Source: Tessaracoccus timonensis (GTDB lineage Bacteria; Actinomycetota; Actinomycetes; Propionibacteriales; Propionibacteriaceae). Taken from it: a stretch of 64,000 nucleotides of DNA. The translations under genes were made by a program, and so were the position numbers. The stretch spans positions 2,418,001-2,482,000 of the forward strand of contig NZ_LT996886.1 in NCBI RefSeq assembly GCF_900343145.1, in the 5' to 3' direction. Position 1 is the stretch's first letter; each line of letters begins with the position of its first letter. The notes under the pieces were generated by a model. That model did not search any database and was not told where the DNA came from. It saw nothing but the letters and a program-made list of their open reading frames with translations. This document shows positions 22,495-31,435 of the stretch, one piece after another.

Positions 22495-23325
22495 TTAGCC
22501 GCCGCGGTGGCGTAGGTACTTCTCGAACTCCTCTGCGATGCGTTCGCCGGAGTTTTCTTCGACCACCTCTTGGTCGCGTGCTTCCTCGAGCTGCCCGATG
22601 TATTCCTCGATATCCGGGTCTTGGCCCGCGAGTTCATCCACCGCCTCGATCCAGGATGCGGCCGCTGATTCCAGATCGTCGCGGTCGAACTGCACGCTGA
22701 GCGCAGTCTCGAGGCGCTCGAGAAGCTGCAGCTGCGCCTTGGGGTTCGGTGGGTTGGACACGTAGTGGGGCACCGATACCCACAGCGACGCCGACGGCAG
22801 CCCGGCGTGCGCGAGGGCCTGGCTGAGCACACCGATGATGCCCGTCGGCCCGGAGTACGACGATGACTCGAAGCCCAAGCGCTCACGCAGGTCGTCGGTA
22901 TGTGCGTAGAGGCCGGTGGGGAAGGGCCGGGAGTGCGGTGTATCCGCGAGCATGGCCCCGATGGTGAGAGTGATGCTGGGGGAGAACTGCTTGACGCGTT
23001 CCACAATCTCGCGGCAGAAGCTTCGCCAGCGCAGGTTCGGTTCGGGGCCGACGAGCATGATGATGTCGCGGGTCTCGTGCCGGAGCCTGCGGAACCGGAT
23101 GCCTGGCCACTCGATCCATGCACCGTCGGCTTCTCGGCGCACCCATGGGCGGGTGGCTTGGAAGTCAAAGTAGGTTTCGTCGTCGATGGACTGCAGCTCA
23201 TCGCCGGGCAATGCCTCGATGAGGCGTTCCGCCAAGTCGCTTGCCGCGTTCGCTGCGTCGTTCCATCCGCTGAACGCGATCACGACCGCGGGGTCACGAA
23301 GATCGGTGGGTGGCTCGAAGTGCAT
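22495..23325 (-). CDS. PAC2-family protein
   Basis: A 276-residue cytoplasmic protein of the PAC2 (proteasome assembly chaperone 2) family, common in actinobacteria and of unproven function there. Conserved stretches: VVIAFSGWNDAANAASDL near 14-31, TYFDFQATRPWVR near 51-63, MLADTPHSRPFPTGLYA near 124-140, SSSYSGPTGIIGVLSQAL near 154-171 and WVSVPHYVSNPPNPKA near 182-197. The C-terminus is acidic and charged. It is convergent with rpe (21-base gap) and divergent from metH, about 4 kb upstream of trmI. PAC2 and metH also lie near the proteasome locus in mycobacteria. Confidence 0.88.
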   Translation of the reverse strand: MHFEPPTDLRDPAVVIAFSGWNDAANAASDLAERLIEALPGDELQSIDDETYFDFQATRPWVRREADGAWIEWPGIRFRRLRHETRDIIMLVGPEPNLRWRSFCREIVERVKQFSPSITLTIGAMLADTPHSRPFPTGLYAHTDDLRERLGFESSSYSGPTGIIGVLSQALAHAGLPSASLWVSVPHYVSNPPNPKAQLQLLERLETALSVQFDRDDLESAAASWIEAVDELAGQDPDIEEYIGQLEEARDQEVVEENSGERIAEEFEKYLRHRGG

Positions 23326-23403
23326 TGTCCCAGCCTAGCGCGCGCGTCCGCGGGCGAGACATCACGATTCGGCGTACCGTCGGTTGCCGATACAGTGGCC
23401 CGC

Positions 23404-26400
23404 ATGAACAGCAGCTTTCGAGACATCCTTGGCACGCGAGTTCTGGTGGCTGACGGCGCGATGGGCACGATGCTCCAGTCGTTTACCGACCTCTCGCTAG
23501 AGGAGGATTTCCAGGGCCTCGAGGGCTGTAACGAGATCCTCAACGTCACACGCCCCGACGTCGTCGAGCAGATCCACCGGGCATACCTCGATGCAGGCGC
23601 TGATTGCATCGAGACCAACACGTTCGGCACCAACCTCGCCGCACTCGGCGAGTACGGCATCGTGGAGCGCCTCGACGAGCTCGCCGAGGCCGCCGCGCGC
23701 ATCGCCCGCACCACGGCCGACGAGTACACCGACAAGCCCCGTTTCGTGCTGGGTTCTATCGGGCCAGGCACCAAGCTGCCCACGCTCGGCCACATTCGCT
23801 TCGCAGACGTCCGCGACGCGTACCAGCGGCAGGTGACTGCCATGCTGCGCGGCGGCGTCGACGCGGTGCTCATCGAGACGTGCCAAGACTTGCTGCAAGC
23901 GAAGGCGGCGGTAATTGCGGCGAAACGTGCGCGGGCGGAGGCTGGCGTGGACCTCCCGATCCTTGTGAACGTCACGGTGGAGACCACGGGCACGATGTTG
24001 CTGGGTTCCGAGATTGGTGCCGCCCTCATCACGCTCGATGCGCTCGGCGTGGACTCGATTGGGCTGAACTGCGCCACCGGCCCCACCGAGATGAGTGAAC
24101 ACCTGCGCCACTTGTCTCGACGTTTCACCCGCAACGTCGCCTGCATGCCGAACGCCGGCCTGCCTGAAATCACCGCTGACGGAGCGGTCTACCCGCTTGA
24201 AGCGGAGCCCTTTGCCGACGCGCTCGCGCCCTTCGTCGACGACTATGGCCTCGCCCTCGTCGGCGGATGCTGCGGCACGACGCCCGAACACGTCGCGGTG
24301 CTCGTGGAGCGGTTCGGAGGCAAGAAAGTTGCGCCGCGCGAGCCGCAGCCCGAGGATGCGATCAGTTCCCTCTACGTCGAGGTGCCCTTCGACCAGGATG
24401 CGAGCTACTTGAGCATCGGCGAACGCACCAACGCCAACGGATCGAAGGCATTCCGGGAAGCGATGCTCGAGGGCCGCTTCGATGACTGCGTCAACATCGC
24501 GAAGGCCCAGGCCCGCGATGGCGCCCACCTGCTCGACCTATGCGCCGACTACGTCGGTCGCGACGGCGTGAGCGACATGGAGGAGCTGGCGGGCCGACTG
24601 TCCACGTCTGTCACCCTCCCGATCATGCTCGACTCCACAGAGGCGGACGTGATCCGCGCCGGGCTCGAGAAATTGGCCGGGCGCTGCGTGGTCAACTCCG
24701 TGAACTACGAAGACGGCGACGGTCCGGACAGCCGTTTCGCACGTGTCATGCCGATGATCCAGGAGCACGGTGCGGCGGTCGTCGCGCTCACCATTGACGA
24801 AGAGGGCCAGGCGCGCACTGCCGATTGGAAGGTGCGGTGCGCTTCGAGGCTCATCGACGATCTCACCGGTAACTGGGGCATGCACGTGGGCGACATCCTC
24901 GTCGACTGCCTCACATTCCCCATCAGCACCGGCCAGGAGGAAACCCGTCGGGATGCGCTCGAAACCATCGAAGCCATTCGCGAGCTGAAGGCCAAGTACC
25001 CCGGAGTTCGCACGACGCTCGGTGTGTCCAATGTGTCGTTCGGCCTCAATCCTGCCGCACGCATCGTGTTGAACTCCGTGTTCCTCCACGAGTGCGTCCA
25101 GGCCGGCCTCGACTCCGCGATCGTACATTCGGCGAAGATCCTGCCCATGGATCGCATCCCCGACGATCAACGCCAGGTGGCGCTCGACCTCATCTATGAC
25201 CGTCGCGACGAGTACGATCCGCTCGCGAAGTTCCTCGAAATGTTCGAGGGCGTCACCGCGAAATCGGCCCGCGAGACTCGCGCAGCGGAACTCGCCGCGC
25301 TACCGCTCGCCGAGCGCTTGCAGCGCCGCATCATCGACGGCGAAGCGAAAGGCCTCGAAGCCGACCTGGACGAAGCGCTGCAGTCTAAAGAAGCGATCGC
25401 CATCATCAACGAGGACCTGCTCGCCGGCATGAAGGTGGTGGGCGACCTCTTCGGCTCCGGGCAGATGCAGTTGCCGTTCGTGCTCCAGTCGGCAGAGACC
25501 ATGAAGGCCGCCGTCGCGCACCTCGAGCCGCACATGGAGAAAACCGACGGGTCCGGCAAGGGCACCTTGGTGTTGGCCACGGTGCGCGGCGACGTACACG
25601 ACATCGGCAAGAACCTCGTCGACATCATCGTGAGCAACAACGGCTACACCGTGATCAACATTGGTATCAAGCAGCCGATCCAGGCCATTCTCGACGCCGC
25701 TGAGGAGCACAATGCCGACGTGATCGGCATGTCCGGGCTGCTCGTGAAATCAACGCTGGTGATGAAGGACAACCTCGTCGAGATGAACCGGCTTGGGCTC
25801 GCCGACAAGTACCCGGTCTTGCTGGGCGGTGCGGCGCTCACCCGCGCCTACGTCGAGCAGGATCTGGGCGACCTGTTCGAGGGTGAGGTGCGCTACGCCA
25901 GGGACGCCTTCGAAGGTTTGGCCCTGATGGATACCGTGATGGCCGTCAAACAGGGCGTTCCCGGAGCGAAGCTGCCGGAACGCAAACAGCGGCGTGTGAA
26001 GGCTCGCGAATCGCTCGTCGAGATCGAGGAAGCCGAGCTCGGCGTGCGCTCCGACGTCGCCCGCGGCCTGCCCGTGCCCACCCCGCCTTTTTGGGGCACC
26101 CGCGTGGTCAAGGGCATCGGCATGAACGACATTCTCGAATGGCTCGACCACCGCGCCACATTCATGGGACGCTGGGGGCTTCGCGGCAACCGCGACGGAA
26201 TGAGCTACGAGGAACTCGTCGAACAGGAGGCCATGCCGCGGCTTCGGATGTGGATCGACCGCATCGCGACCGAGTCGCTCGCAGACTTCGGCGTCGTCTA
26301 CGGCTACTTCCCGGTGCATTCGGAAGACGAGACACTCATCGTCGGCGACCCGGAAGATCCGACGGTGGAAGTCGCCCGATTCACGTTCCCCAGGCAGCGC

Positions 26401-26874
26401 AGGGACCGCAAGCTCTGCCTCTCAGATTTCTTCCGCGACAAGGAGGAAACAGAACAGCTCGGGCCCGACGTACTGCCCATGCAGCTGGTGACGATGGGAA
26501 GCCGCGTGGCCGGTGCCGCCAACGAGCTCTTCGCCGCGGACTCGTACCGCGAGTACCTCGAGCTGCACGGCCTCTCGGTGCAGCTCACCGAGGCGCTCGC
26601 CGAATACTGGCACCAGCGCATCCGCACCGAGCTCGGCTATGCCGACGAAGAACGCACGGTGCACGAGGCCATCCACAAGCAGGCCTACCGAGGTTCGCGC
26701 TACTCGTTCGGCTACCCGGCCTGCCCGAACCTCGAAGACCGGATCGCGCTCGTACGCCTGCTGGACCCGTCGCGTATTGGTGTGGAGCTGAGCGAGGAGC
26801 TGCAGCTGCATCCCGAGCAGTCCACCGACGCCATCATCCTTCACCACACCGAGGCGAAGTACTTCAGCGTCTGA
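23404..26874 (+). CDS. metH: Cobalamin-dependent methionine synthase
   Basis: Transfers methyl from methyl-THF via cobalamin to homocysteine. The 1156-residue protein has all four modules. Homocysteine/zinc domain (about 1-310) with VADGAMGTMLQ and GGCCGTTPEH. Pterin domain (about 325-610) with SIGERTNANGSK. B12-binding domain (about 640-870) with the axial-ligand motif DVHDIGKNLVDIIVSNNGY near 730-750. C-terminal SAM activation domain (about 890-1156) ending with YRGSRYSFGYPACPNLEDR. ATG at 23404 starts MNSSFRDILG; the long upstream extension is rejected because it overlaps the antisense PAC2 gene. No B12 riboswitch is visible in the 78-base gap upstream. Confidence 0.96.
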   Translation: MNSSFRDILGTRVLVADGAMGTMLQSFTDLSLEEDFQGLEGCNEILNVTRPDVVEQIHRAYLDAGADCIETNTFGTNLAALGEYGIVERLDELAEAAARIARTTADEYTDKPRFVLGSIGPGTKLPTLGHIRFADVRDAYQRQVTAMLRGGVDAVLIETCQDLLQAKAAVIAAKRARAEAGVDLPILVNVTVETTGTMLLGSEIGAALITLDALGVDSIGLNCATGPTEMSEHLRHLSRRFTRNVACMPNAGLPEITADGAVYPLEAEPFADALAPFVDDYGLALVGGCCGTTPEHVAVLVERFGGKKVAPREPQPEDAISSLYVEVPFDQDASYLSIGERTNANGSKAFREAMLEGRFDDCVNIAKAQARDGAHLLDLCADYVGRDGVSDMEELAGRLSTSVTLPIMLDSTEADVIRAGLEKLAGRCVVNSVNYEDGDGPDSRFARVMPMIQEHGAAVVALTIDEEGQARTADWKVRCASRLIDDLTGNWGMHVGDILVDCLTFPISTGQEETRRDALETIEAIRELKAKYPGVRTTLGVSNVSFGLNPAARIVLNSVFLHECVQAGLDSAIVHSAKILPMDRIPDDQRQVALDLIYDRRDEYDPLAKFLEMFEGVTAKSARETRAAELAALPLAERLQRRIIDGEAKGLEADLDEALQSKEAIAIINEDLLAGMKVVGDLFGSGQMQLPFVLQSAETMKAAVAHLEPHMEKTDGSGKGTLVLATVRGDVHDIGKNLVDIIVSNNGYTVINIGIKQPIQAILDAAEEHNADVIGMSGLLVKSTLVMKDNLVEMNRLGLADKYPVLLGGAALTRAYVEQDLGDLFEGEVRYARDAFEGLALMDTVMAVKQGVPGAKLPERKQRRVKARESLVEIEEAELGVRSDVARGLPVPTPPFWGTRVVKGIGMNDILEWLDHRATFMGRWGLRGNRDGMSYEELVEQEAMPRLRMWIDRIATESLADFGVVYGYFPVHSEDETLIVGDPEDPTVEVARFTFPRQRRDRKLCLSDFFRDKEETEQLGPDVLPMQLVTMGSRVAGAANELFAADSYREYLELHGLSVQLTEALAEYWHQRIRTELGYADEERTVHEAIHKQAYRGSRYSFGYPACPNLEDRIALVRLLDPSRIGVELSEELQLHPEQSTDAIILHHTEAKYFSV

Positions 26875-26911
26875 CAACCAGGTAGGCTGCCACAGTTGGG
26901 AAGGAGCATGC

Positions 26912-27580
26912 GTGGATTCGTTGCAAGCGATCATCTGGGATTTCGACGGCACCCTGGTCAATAGCGAGCCCTATTGGCACGGGGAGGAGAAACGCCTCGT
27001 GGCCGAGCACGGCGGATCCTGGACTGATGAGGACGCAGTCCGCATGGTGGGGCAGCACGTCCGCATCGCTGCGCAACATCTCGCGGAGGCCATGGGACGC
27101 CCCGACGACGGCGACGCCGTGATGACCGAGCTCATCTCGCGCGTGGCTAGGCGAATCAGCGACCGTATGCCGTACATGCCGGGCGCGCTAGAACTCGTCG
27201 AAGAAGCTTCTGCTCGAGGCATTCGCCAGTGCGTCGTTACCGCCAGCAACCAGGACATCCTCGACGCTGCCAGGGCCCAGCTGCCTCCTGCCTTCGAGTT
27301 CATCATTACCGCCGACGACGTCACCCACCCCAAACCCCATCCGGAAGCGTACGAACTCGCGTTGCAGCGCCTCGATCTCCCAGCGTCGCAGTGCGTGATC
27401 TTGGAGGATTCCATTTCTGGGTCGGCGGCAGGGCTCGCGGCCGGCGGGTTCGTCGTCGGGGTGCCGATGCACCATGCCCTCGAACCACATCCACGCATGG
27501 CCATCTACGACGATGGGCTCGCCACGACGAACCTCGACCGCCTCGTCGACGCATGGCGCCAGCTGAAGGACGCCGAGTGA
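26912..27580 (+). CDS. HAD-superfamily phosphatase (beta-phosphoglucomutase/phosphatase-like)
   Basis: A 222-residue HAD hydrolase. Motif I IWDFDGTLVNSEPYW (nucleophile Asp near residue 10), motif II T in VVTASNQ near 110, motif III lysine in THPKPHPEAY near 140 and motif IV VILEDSISGSAAGLAAGG near 160-177. The four-helix cap inserted after motif I marks it as subfamily IA. Substrate is unknown. GTG start at 26912 preceded by GGGAAGGAGC. Its TGA overlaps the GTG of trmI (GTGA), so the two are co-translated, as in other actinobacteria. Confidence 0.88.
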   Translation: MDSLQAIIWDFDGTLVNSEPYWHGEEKRLVAEHGGSWTDEDAVRMVGQHVRIAAQHLAEAMGRPDDGDAVMTELISRVARRISDRMPYMPGALELVEEASARGIRQCVVTASNQDILDAARAQLPPAFEFIITADDVTHPKPHPEAYELALQRLDLPASQCVILEDSISGSAAGLAAGGFVVGVPMHHALEPHPRMAIYDDGLATTNLDRLVDAWRQLKDAE

Positions 27581-28872
27581 GCGCGTCGGGGGTGCGACAC
27601 GGCCCGCTGCAGCCGGGCGAACGCGTGACGCTCACCGACACCAAGGGACGCCGCAAATCGCTCGTGTTGAAAGAGGGCGCAGTATGGCACACCACCCACG
27701 GCGCCGTGCACCACGACGATCTGCTCGGCGGGCCCGAAGGCGTGGTGATTCGCTCCGCTGGTGGCATGGAGTGGCTGGCATTTCGCCCGATCCTGAACGA
27801 GTTCATGGTCTCCATGCCACGCGAGGCCGCCGTGATTTATCCCAAGGACGCGGCCCAGATTCTCATGTGGACCGACATCTACCCAGGCGCCCGCGTCCTA
27901 GAGGCGGGCGTCGGCTCCGGCGCGCTGACCCTGGCGCTGCTGCGCGTCATTGGGCCGGACGGCAAACTCATGAGCTACGAGCGGCGGCAGGAATTCGCCG
28001 ATGTCGCGGCGAAGAACGTTCGGAACTTCCTCGGCGACGGCCATCCCACGTGGGAATTGCGCGTCGGCGACCTCGTCGAAGCCATCACCGACGAGCCCAT
28101 CGATCGCGCCATCTTGGACATGCTCGCGCCGTGGGAATGCATCGACGCGGTGGGGGAGCGCATGGTGCCCGGTGGCGTGCTGTGCTGCTACGTCGCCACG
28201 ACGACGCAGCTCGGACGCGTCGCGGACACGCTGCGCGCCCACGGCGGATTTACTGAGCCCGTGATGACGGAGACGACGGTGCGCGACTGGCACGCCGAGG
28301 GGCTCGCCATTCGGCCTGGGCACGCGACTGCAAGCCACACCGGTTTTCTGTTGACGTCGAAGCGCCTCGCGCCGGGCCAGCAGGCGCCCATGCGCAAGCG
28401 TCGCCCAGCACCTGGCGCGTACGGACCGGACTATGTCGGCCCGCGCCCCCGCAACATCCCAGCGCAGCTGGGCGGAGCATCGGCCTCAGGCCTGAGCGGC
28501 GCGACGACGCCCCAGCAACGCCCAGCAGGCACGCCAGCCCAGCAGGAAGAGCGCGAGCACACCGCCTGCCACAAGGACGAACGCGATGGCAGCGCTGGTG
28601 CCGCTCATCAGCCGCACGGCGATGCCACCCAGCCAGGTGACCAGCCAGCTCACGACGCCGGCGCGCCAGCCAGTGCCCATATCGCCCAGCGCGGCGATGA
28701 TCACCCACGCGATAAGGCAGGCGACGAGAAACGGCCAGGCAGTCACGAACACCCCGAGCGGGCTTTCGCCGTGGCTCATCCGGCCGAGGGCCGAGAAGAT
28801 GAGCACGAACAGGAGGTCCAGGCCGAGGGGAACCAAGCGCATCATGCTGGACATCTTAGGAGGCAGGCTTGA
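27577..28872 (+). CDS. trmI: tRNA (adenine-58-N1)-methyltransferase TrmI, with unusual C-terminal extension
   Basis: The first ~290 residues form a complete TrmI, which makes m1A58 in the T-loop: N-terminal beta domain (LQPGERVTLTDTKGRRKSL), PKDAAQILMWTDIYPGARVL near 90-109, SAM loop EAGVGSGALTLALLR near 110-124, and ILDMLAPWECID near 172-183. Mycobacterial TrmI is about 280 residues. Here the frame stays open to 431 residues. The extra tail is low-complexity (Ala, Gln, His, Pro rich) and exactly antisense to the DUF3054 gene. The TGA at 28870-28872 shares one base with the prcB ATG (TGATG). The tail may be an accidental read-through or a fusion left by deletion of the genes that usually lie here. 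Confidence 0.85.
   Translation: MSASGVRHGPLQPGERVTLTDTKGRRKSLVLKEGAVWHTTHGAVHHDDLLGGPEGVVIRSAGGMEWLAFRPILNEFMVSMPREAAVIYPKDAAQILMWTDIYPGARVLEAGVGSGALTLALLRVIGPDGKLMSYERRQEFADVAAKNVRNFLGDGHPTWELRVGDLVEAITDEPIDRAILDMLAPWECIDAVGERMVPGGVLCCYVATTTQLGRVADTLRAHGGFTEPVMTETTVRDWHAEGLAIRPGHATASHTGFLLTSKRLAPGQQAPMRKRRPAPGAYGPDYVGPRPRNIPAQLGGASASGLSGATTPQQRPAGTPAQQEEREHTACHKDERDGSAGAAHQPHGDATQPGDQPAHDAGAPASAHIAQRGDDHPRDKAGDEKRPGSHEHPERAFAVAHPAEGREDEHEQEVQAEGNQAHHAGHLRRQA
28486..28854 (-). CDS. DUF3054-family membrane protein
   Basis: A 122-residue protein with about four hydrophobic segments: LGLDLLFVLIFSALG near 10-25, a second around PFLVACLIAWVIIAALGD near 41-58, a third near VVSWLVTWLGGIAVR, and a fourth near AAIAFVLVAGGVLALFLLGW. 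The GRMSHGE motif after helix 1 is typical of DUF3054, a family found in actinobacteria with unknown function. The start is MSSMMRL at 28854; ATGs at 28845 and 28842 are alternatives. Nearly all of it lies antisense to the C-terminal tail of trmI, which makes the locus unusual. Confidence 0.75.
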   Translation of the reverse strand: MSSMMRLVPLGLDLLFVLIFSALGRMSHGESPLGVFVTAWPFLVACLIAWVIIAALGDMGTGWRAGVVSWLVTWLGGIAVRLMSGTSAAIAFVLVAGGVLALFLLGWRACWALLGRRRAAQA

Positions 28873-29684
28873 TGAACCAGTACCAGGGCACACCGACTGA
28901 CCCGTTGCTGGGGTTGACGTCGTCGTTTGCGGACCTGGCGGAACGTCGAGGCGTACTCGCACCCGGCGCTGAGGCGCCTGCTGTCGTGCCACATGGCACG
29001 ACGATCGTCGCGTGTAGATATGCCGACGGCGTGGTGGTTGCAGGGGATCGACGAGCCACCGTCGGCAATGTCATCGCGCTGCATGACATCGAGAAGGTGT
29101 TCGGCGCCGACGAAGAGTCGGTGATCGGCATTGCCGGCGCGGCGGGGATCGCCGTCGAACTCGTGCGGCTGTTTCAGGTGGAGCTGGAGCATTTCGAAAA
29201 GATCGAGGGGCTGCCGCTCAGCTTCGAGGGGAAGGCGAACCGGCTGGGTGTGCTCGTGCGCAACAACTTGCCCATGACGATGCAGGGGCTCGCTGTGCAG
29301 CCGCTGTTTGCTGGGTGGGACAGGCAGGCTGGCACGGGACGCGTCTTCACCTACGACGGCACAGGCGGCCGCTACGAGGAGCGGGAGTTCTCGGGAATCG
29401 GCTCGGGAGCGTCGTATGCGCGCTCGACGCTGAAGAAGCTGCACGACCCGGACGCCGACGAACTCACCGCGGTGACCGTGCTGCTGCAGTCGCTCTTCGA
29501 CGCTGCCGACGACGATTCCGCCACGTCCGGGCTCGACCTCACCCGAGGCATTCTGCCCATCGTGATGCGCGCCTCGAGCGATGGCGTGGCGAAGTGGGAT
29601 GCCGACGGCGTGCGCGCCGTCGCGGAACGCGTCGTCGCCCAGCGTTCACAGCGCCATGGAGGCCCGAAGGGAGCCGCGCTATGA
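28872..29684 (+). CDS. prcB: 20S proteasome beta subunit
   Basis: Catalytic subunit of the actinobacterial proteasome, an N-terminal nucleophile hydrolase. The 270-residue precursor has a propeptide of about 42 residues ending ...VVPHG. The mature chain starts TTIVACRYADGVVVAGDRRA, giving the catalytic Thr at about residue 43 and the conserved Asp and Arg of GDRRAT. GIAGAAG and GIGSGASYARSTLKKL follow at family positions. The ATG at 28872 has AGGAGG at 28858-28863 and shares one base with the trmI stop. It is coupled to prcA by ATGA. pup and dop normally precede it; neither is present. Confidence 0.95.
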   Translation: MNQYQGTPTDPLLGLTSSFADLAERRGVLAPGAEAPAVVPHGTTIVACRYADGVVVAGDRRATVGNVIALHDIEKVFGADEESVIGIAGAAGIAVELVRLFQVELEHFEKIEGLPLSFEGKANRLGVLVRNNLPMTMQGLAVQPLFAGWDRQAGTGRVFTYDGTGGRYEEREFSGIGSGASYARSTLKKLHDPDADELTAVTVLLQSLFDAADDDSATSGLDLTRGILPIVMRASSDGVAKWDADGVRAVAERVVAQRSQRHGGPKGAAL

Positions 29685-30364
29685 CGATGCCGTTTTACGT
29701 TTCCCCCGAGCAGCAGATGCTCGACCGTGCCGAATTCGCGCGCAAGGGCATCGCGCGTGGACGCTCTGTCGCAGTGATGCAGGTTGAGGTTGGCATTGTG
29801 TGCATTGCCGAGAACCATTCATCGACGCTGCACAAGATCTCCGAGATTTACGACCGCATCGGGTTCGCCGCCGTCGGGCGCTACCACGAGTTCGAGATGC
29901 TGCGCGTTGCTGGCATCCAGCACGCTGATCTGCGCGGTTACGCCTACGACCGCAGCGATGTGACGGCACGCAGCCTGGCCGGCGCCTACTCCCAGCTGCT
30001 CGGCGGAGCATTCGCGTCGTCGGGGGACAAGCCGTACGAGGTCGATCTCATCCTCGCTGAGCTGGGCGAAACCGTAGCTGACGACGTGCTCTACCGCATC
30101 AGCTACGACGGGGTGATCGTCGACGAGCAGCAGGTGAGCGTGATCGGTGGCGACGCGGATCGCATCGCCCAGGCGTTGCGCGAGCAGCACGAGGTGGGGC
30201 ACGCGCTCGACGATGCTGTGCGACTCGCCGCGGGCTCGCTCAGCACGGGAGAGCCGCTCACGGCCACGCAGCTAGAGGTGGCGGTGCTGGATAGGCAGCT
30301 TACGCGCCGTCGTCGGTTCCGGCGCATCGCTGTGAGCGACGTGGAGGCGATGCTTCATGGCTGA
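29681..30364 (+). CDS. prcA: 20S proteasome alpha subunit
   Basis: A 227-residue alpha subunit forming the outer gated rings of the proteasome. The N-terminus MPFYVSPEQQMLDRAEFARK is the conserved gate and helix H0 region, followed by GRSVAVMQVEVGIVCIAENH, KISEIYDRIGFAAVGRYHEF near 46-65 and the Asp-Ile-containing central sheet. No catalytic Thr, as expected. ATGA overlap with prcB and an 8-base overlap with tyrA. The Pup ligase gene pafA, often downstream, is not in the window. Confidence 0.94.
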   Translation: MTMPFYVSPEQQMLDRAEFARKGIARGRSVAVMQVEVGIVCIAENHSSTLHKISEIYDRIGFAAVGRYHEFEMLRVAGIQHADLRGYAYDRSDVTARSLAGAYSQLLGGAFASSGDKPYEVDLILAELGETVADDVLYRISYDGVIVDEQQVSVIGGDADRIAQALREQHEVGHALDDAVRLAAGSLSTGEPLTATQLEVAVLDRQLTRRRRFRRIAVSDVEAMLHG

Positions 30365-31433
30365 TCCTCGCGTGCTCATCATCGGCGCGGGTTTGGTGGG
30401 CAGCTCACTGGGGCTTGCGCTCACCCGCAATGGCTGCGACGTGGTGCTCTCCGACCAGGTGGGCTCCCACGCGGTGGTGGCAGCAGGGCTCGGCGCGGGA
30501 CGCGTCGGGCTGCCGGCCGCCGATGAAGTAGACATCGTGGTGGTCGCTACTCCTCCCGCCGTGATCGCACGCGTTGTTGCGGATGCCCTGCACCGATTTC
30601 CCACCGCGGTGGTGACCGACGTGGGTTCGGTGAAGGGCACCATCATCGACGATGTGCAGGTGCTGGCCCCCAACCTCGCCGCCCGCTACGTGCCCTCGCA
30701 CCCGATGGCAGGCTCGCAGTACACAGGCCCGCTCACCGCAAGCGCCGATCTCTTCGTCGACCGCACGTGGGTGGTCACACCGAGGCCCATGAACGCCGAC
30801 GAACACGTGCAGCAGGTGGTGGATTTAGCCGAGCGCACCGGGGCTCACGTGGTGATCATGCCTGCGGAACAGCACGATGTCGCCGTCGCGCAGGTGAGCC
30901 ACGTGCCGCACCTTATGAGCATCCTTACCGCGTCGCATCTGCGCGCGGTGCCGGGGGAGAACATCGCGCTCGCCGGGCAGGGCATTCGCGACGTCACCCG
31001 CATTGCCGGCTCAGACCCGGGGTTGTGGCGGCAGATCATTTCTGCAAACGCCGATGCCATCCGGGGCGAGCTGGACGAAGTTGCGGAGGATCTTCGCTAT
31101 CTCTTGGGCGTGCTCGACCAGCCCGAGAAACTGGAGCAGTTCCTGGGGCTCGGGCAGGCGGGTGCGAAGGCGCTGCTCGTGAAGCACGGTGCGGAACCCA
31201 TCGACGTGCACGAGGTCACCGTCGAGATTCCCGACGAGCCGCGCGCCCTTGCGCGCTTGTTCACGGACATCGGCGATGCTGGGTTGAACGTGGAAGACTT
31301 CGAGCTGCGGCACGATCCGGTTCGGCAGGTGGGCTATCTCACCATTTCTGTCGAGCATGAGCGTGCCGAGCAGTTCCGGGACACGTTGGAGCAGCAGGGC
31401 TGGGTAGCCGCCTCGGCGGCCAGAAAGGGCTAA
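30357..31433 (+). CDS. tyrA: Prephenate dehydrogenase with ACT domain
   Basis: Makes 4-hydroxyphenylpyruvate for tyrosine synthesis. The 358-residue protein has an N-terminal Rossmann fold (VLIIGAGLVGSSLGLAL at 6-22), TDVGSVKGTIIDDV near 90-103, the catalytic-histidine region PSHPMAGSQYTGP near 113-125 and SHVPHLMSIL near 181-190, then a C-terminal ACT domain (EVTVEIPDEPRALARLFTDI near 285-304) typical of feedback sensing by tyrosine. It overlaps prcA by 8 bases and precedes cmk by 2. With aroE-C-K-B in the same window, aromatic biosynthesis is well covered. Confidence 0.93.
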   Translation: MADPRVLIIGAGLVGSSLGLALTRNGCDVVLSDQVGSHAVVAAGLGAGRVGLPAADEVDIVVVATPPAVIARVVADALHRFPTAVVTDVGSVKGTIIDDVQVLAPNLAARYVPSHPMAGSQYTGPLTASADLFVDRTWVVTPRPMNADEHVQQVVDLAERTGAHVVIMPAEQHDVAVAQVSHVPHLMSILTASHLRAVPGENIALAGQGIRDVTRIAGSDPGLWRQIISANADAIRGELDEVAEDLRYLLGVLDQPEKLEQFLGLGQAGAKALLVKHGAEPIDVHEVTVEIPDEPRALARLFTDIGDAGLNVEDFELRHDPVRQVGYLTISVEHERAEQFRDTLEQQGWVAASAARKG

Positions 31434-31435
31434 CC

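Noticed and set aside
23326-23403. B12 riboswitch upstream of metH
   Set aside because: The gap is only 78 bases and shows no B12-box-like sequence.
28486-28854. DUF3054 gene as a mere shadow of trmI
   Set aside because: It encodes four well-formed hydrophobic helices and the GRMSHGE family motif, while the trmI tail on the other strand is low-complexity. I kept the DUF3054 gene and flagged the tail.
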